Part shown: positions 56,001 through 59,000 of the stretch, piece after piece
Numbering within the stretch: position 1 is the first letter of the stretch
Layout: each line of letters starts with the position of its first letter
Assembly: GCA_032622095.1 (NCBI GenBank)
Contig: CP136066.1
Span: forward strand, 43,413,835-43,477,834
Origin: Siphonodentalium dalli
Taxonomy: Eukaryota; Mollusca; Scaphopoda; Gadilida; Siphonodentaliidae
Direction of reading: 5' to 3'
Length of the DNA: 64,000 nucleotides
The notes under the pieces: model-generated
Database searches by the model: none
What the model was told of the DNA's origin: nothing
What the model saw: the letters and a program-made list of their open reading frames with translations, nothing else
Program-made: the position numbers and the translations under genes

Positions 56001-59000
56001 ATAAGTAAACAGGTATTTATAAAATGGATGTGTTTCTCCAAAATCATAAAGAATTCCACACAGTTTTCACCTGAAAGAATATTCGAGTAACTAACAGCTA
56101 TTTTCTCGTAAGTGGGGAAAGATACTAAAAATCTGAATACACCAGCGTTTCAAGAAAAAAATATGGAATATGATGATATAAACTCAGAATTCGCGAATAT
56201 TTGTGTGGCATAAAAATTTGAACTCTGTAATTTCGCTCAAATCATCTGCCAATGAAAATGCAGATAACAAAATTTTTACTTGCCAAACTGGTCTTTATAT
56301 TAATATAATAACATAATATAATATATGGATTTAATATTATTAAATAATATTTTATTCAACTAACAGTGATTCCTAGGGACTGTGATACAGGTATTATTTT
56401 TTTGGCCTTAGTTCAACAAACGGTCAGAACAAACTGGCCAATTGTTGAGCTTATTATTTGAACCGTTCTTAAAGGGGGACTGTACACTAAATCCGGCCCT
56501 TTATTGGACCATCTCCTTTTATACTCAACAGAATATATGCAACAAATGAATTAATTTTAGCCAGGGTTAATGTGGTCTATATGAACGATGTAAACAACAT
56601 GGTAATTATAATGAAAATGAATTTATGAGCGGGTGGGGAAAACAGATGGAGTAATTATATAAGTATATGTTATTACCCGGTTGGGTTATGAACAACTCAT
56701 CAATGAGTATTTAGTAAAGAAAGGGATATCATGAATATTAGTCAATTTATTTATCCCAAGGGGTTGGGGGGCACAACTTCCAGAAAAGGGCACTTTTTTC
56801 TGTCAGAGCTATTGGCAAAACGTCTTTGAATGTTTATGGACAAACAATTAGTCCCCTTTCCAACTTTCTTGATTATTCTAGTATCAATCGGATTTCATTT
56901 TTATCCTGTAAACTGCATATTAACTTTAAATCAATTATGACTTTCTATTACTGGTATCTTTTTTGAGATAAGTTAACCCTTCCATGACTGGAGCTTGCTG
57001 AAATTTTGCGAAAATCCTGTGCCAATGCATCCCCTTATATATGCGAGTCTCTCATAGGGAGCCTTGCATATATAAGAGAATGCACTGGCATGTGGGGACT
57101 GCAATTTCTTAAATTTCTACAGAAGAACATCTAGACCCAATATGAAGTACGAGATAACTCATAGTGGCACCCGGAATATTGTGTAGTACAAGATAACTCG
57201 TAGCCGGCACTCAACGTGTTAAGACATCACATCTGTAGTTAGAATGTACAAATGATTTGATGCAGTTTCTTTGTAAAGCCGATGAAAATCCTAATGGATG
57301 TACGTCTCTAGATTTGTGATTTAAAATAAGTTTCTGCATTGATGGGATTCCATCAATTTCATTGGAGAGTGTCGCAGATCTAGAGTATGCACAATTTCAT
57401 TGGTTAATGGTATAACAGAACACTTCACAGATCAGAGGTCAATGACATGTTGACAATTTTACCCACGCATTGTCATACACAACTAATGTTGGAAAACTGA
57501 ATACAGGTGATAGAATTCATTATACTCATCGTAATATAGGAGACATCATCTTCAAGTTTTTATCAGTGAATGATATTCATGACTGATTATTCTATCACAT
57601 CTTGTGGTATTTATAACTATTTCTAAATACTACAATTCTCATAAACATTTACTGCACCAGGAATACACACCACATTTGGAAATGGTTTATTACGTCATGT
57701 TGGGAATGCTGCATCGTAGTTGAAATGAAATATATAATCAACAAATCTAGAGACGAACATCTGTTTGGATTTTCGTCTGCTTTTCAAAGAGACTGGATTT
57801 GATGATTGTGATAGTTACAGTTATGCCCTGTGCCAATGCATTCTCTTATATATGCGAGTCGACCATAGGTTGCCTCGCATATATAAGAGAATGCATTGAC
57901 CATTTTTTCTTACATTCTTTAACTTTTTTATAATTTTTAATGTGTTAAGCCAATGCATTCTCTTATATATGCGAGGCGACCTATGGTCGACTCGCATATA
58001 TAAGAGAATGCATTGGCACAGGGCCGTTCTGTTGGGTAAAGGGTTAAGGGTATATCCGGGTGTGCGTAATCCATAATTATAAGCTATACGTTTTAAACAG
58101 AATGGAAATTCAATTAAAGTGTGAACTTCCGATATGGGCAAGATGCAGGCCTGAGTTTAGTGAGCCTGTCATTTGCAGAATGAGGTCCCCAGAGGGTGAA
58201 TTTAGTGAAGCTATCCCGCATAGTGGGCTAGCATCACTAAATTCACCATCTGAAGACCTCATTCTGCTTAGGCCTCATTTTCTCTGGAAAGTTTATTACT
58301 AACTTTCTATAGAAACTTTTAGTTTAGTTTCTCTATATCCCGAAATTGGTAGATGACACATTGCATAATAGAGGTTCCCAATGGGTGTACTTCACAATAT
58401 TCACCATCTGAGAACCTCATTCTGAGTCTACATGTATGTCTCCCATAGCAGATGAGGCCATGCAGAATGAGGTCCTCTGGGGACCTCATTCTGCAAATTA
58501 CAGGCACACTAAACTCAGGCTTGGATATACATGTAGTATCCTAAATGTATGATGTATTACCCTAAGCATAGTAGTAACTCTATATCCATGAGTTTTGTGA
58601 CACCTCTCATCTGTTATCATTGTTGAAACACACAATACATTTTTAAAACAATTTATCGACTTTGTTAGATGTAGCCGTACGAGTGCTATTATAGAATGTA
58701 GTCATACAAATTATCTTTCCACAGCCGGATGCTCCTGACTTTGTGAATCCATTGTTAGAAGTAGCAGACTATATAGAAGGCCTTGGTCAGTTACTAATCA
58801 CTGGTAACAGAGTGCTGCTCAGTCTAAATCTCTCAAGTAAGTCACAGATACAGAACCCCCCCCCCTATAGAAAGCATCGGTCAGTTACTAATCACTGGTA
58901 ACCAAGTGCTGCTCAGTCTAAATCTCACAAGTAAGTATGGTAATGCCCTAAATCATTGACTCCTTAACCACAGCAGAATTATGGGTAATTTTTCAGGATT

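Noticed and set aside
20305-58141. Recurring peptide containing YICESTIGRLAYIRECI in several frames
   Set aside because: It is the translation of the shared MITE hairpin in families A and D, not a protein family.
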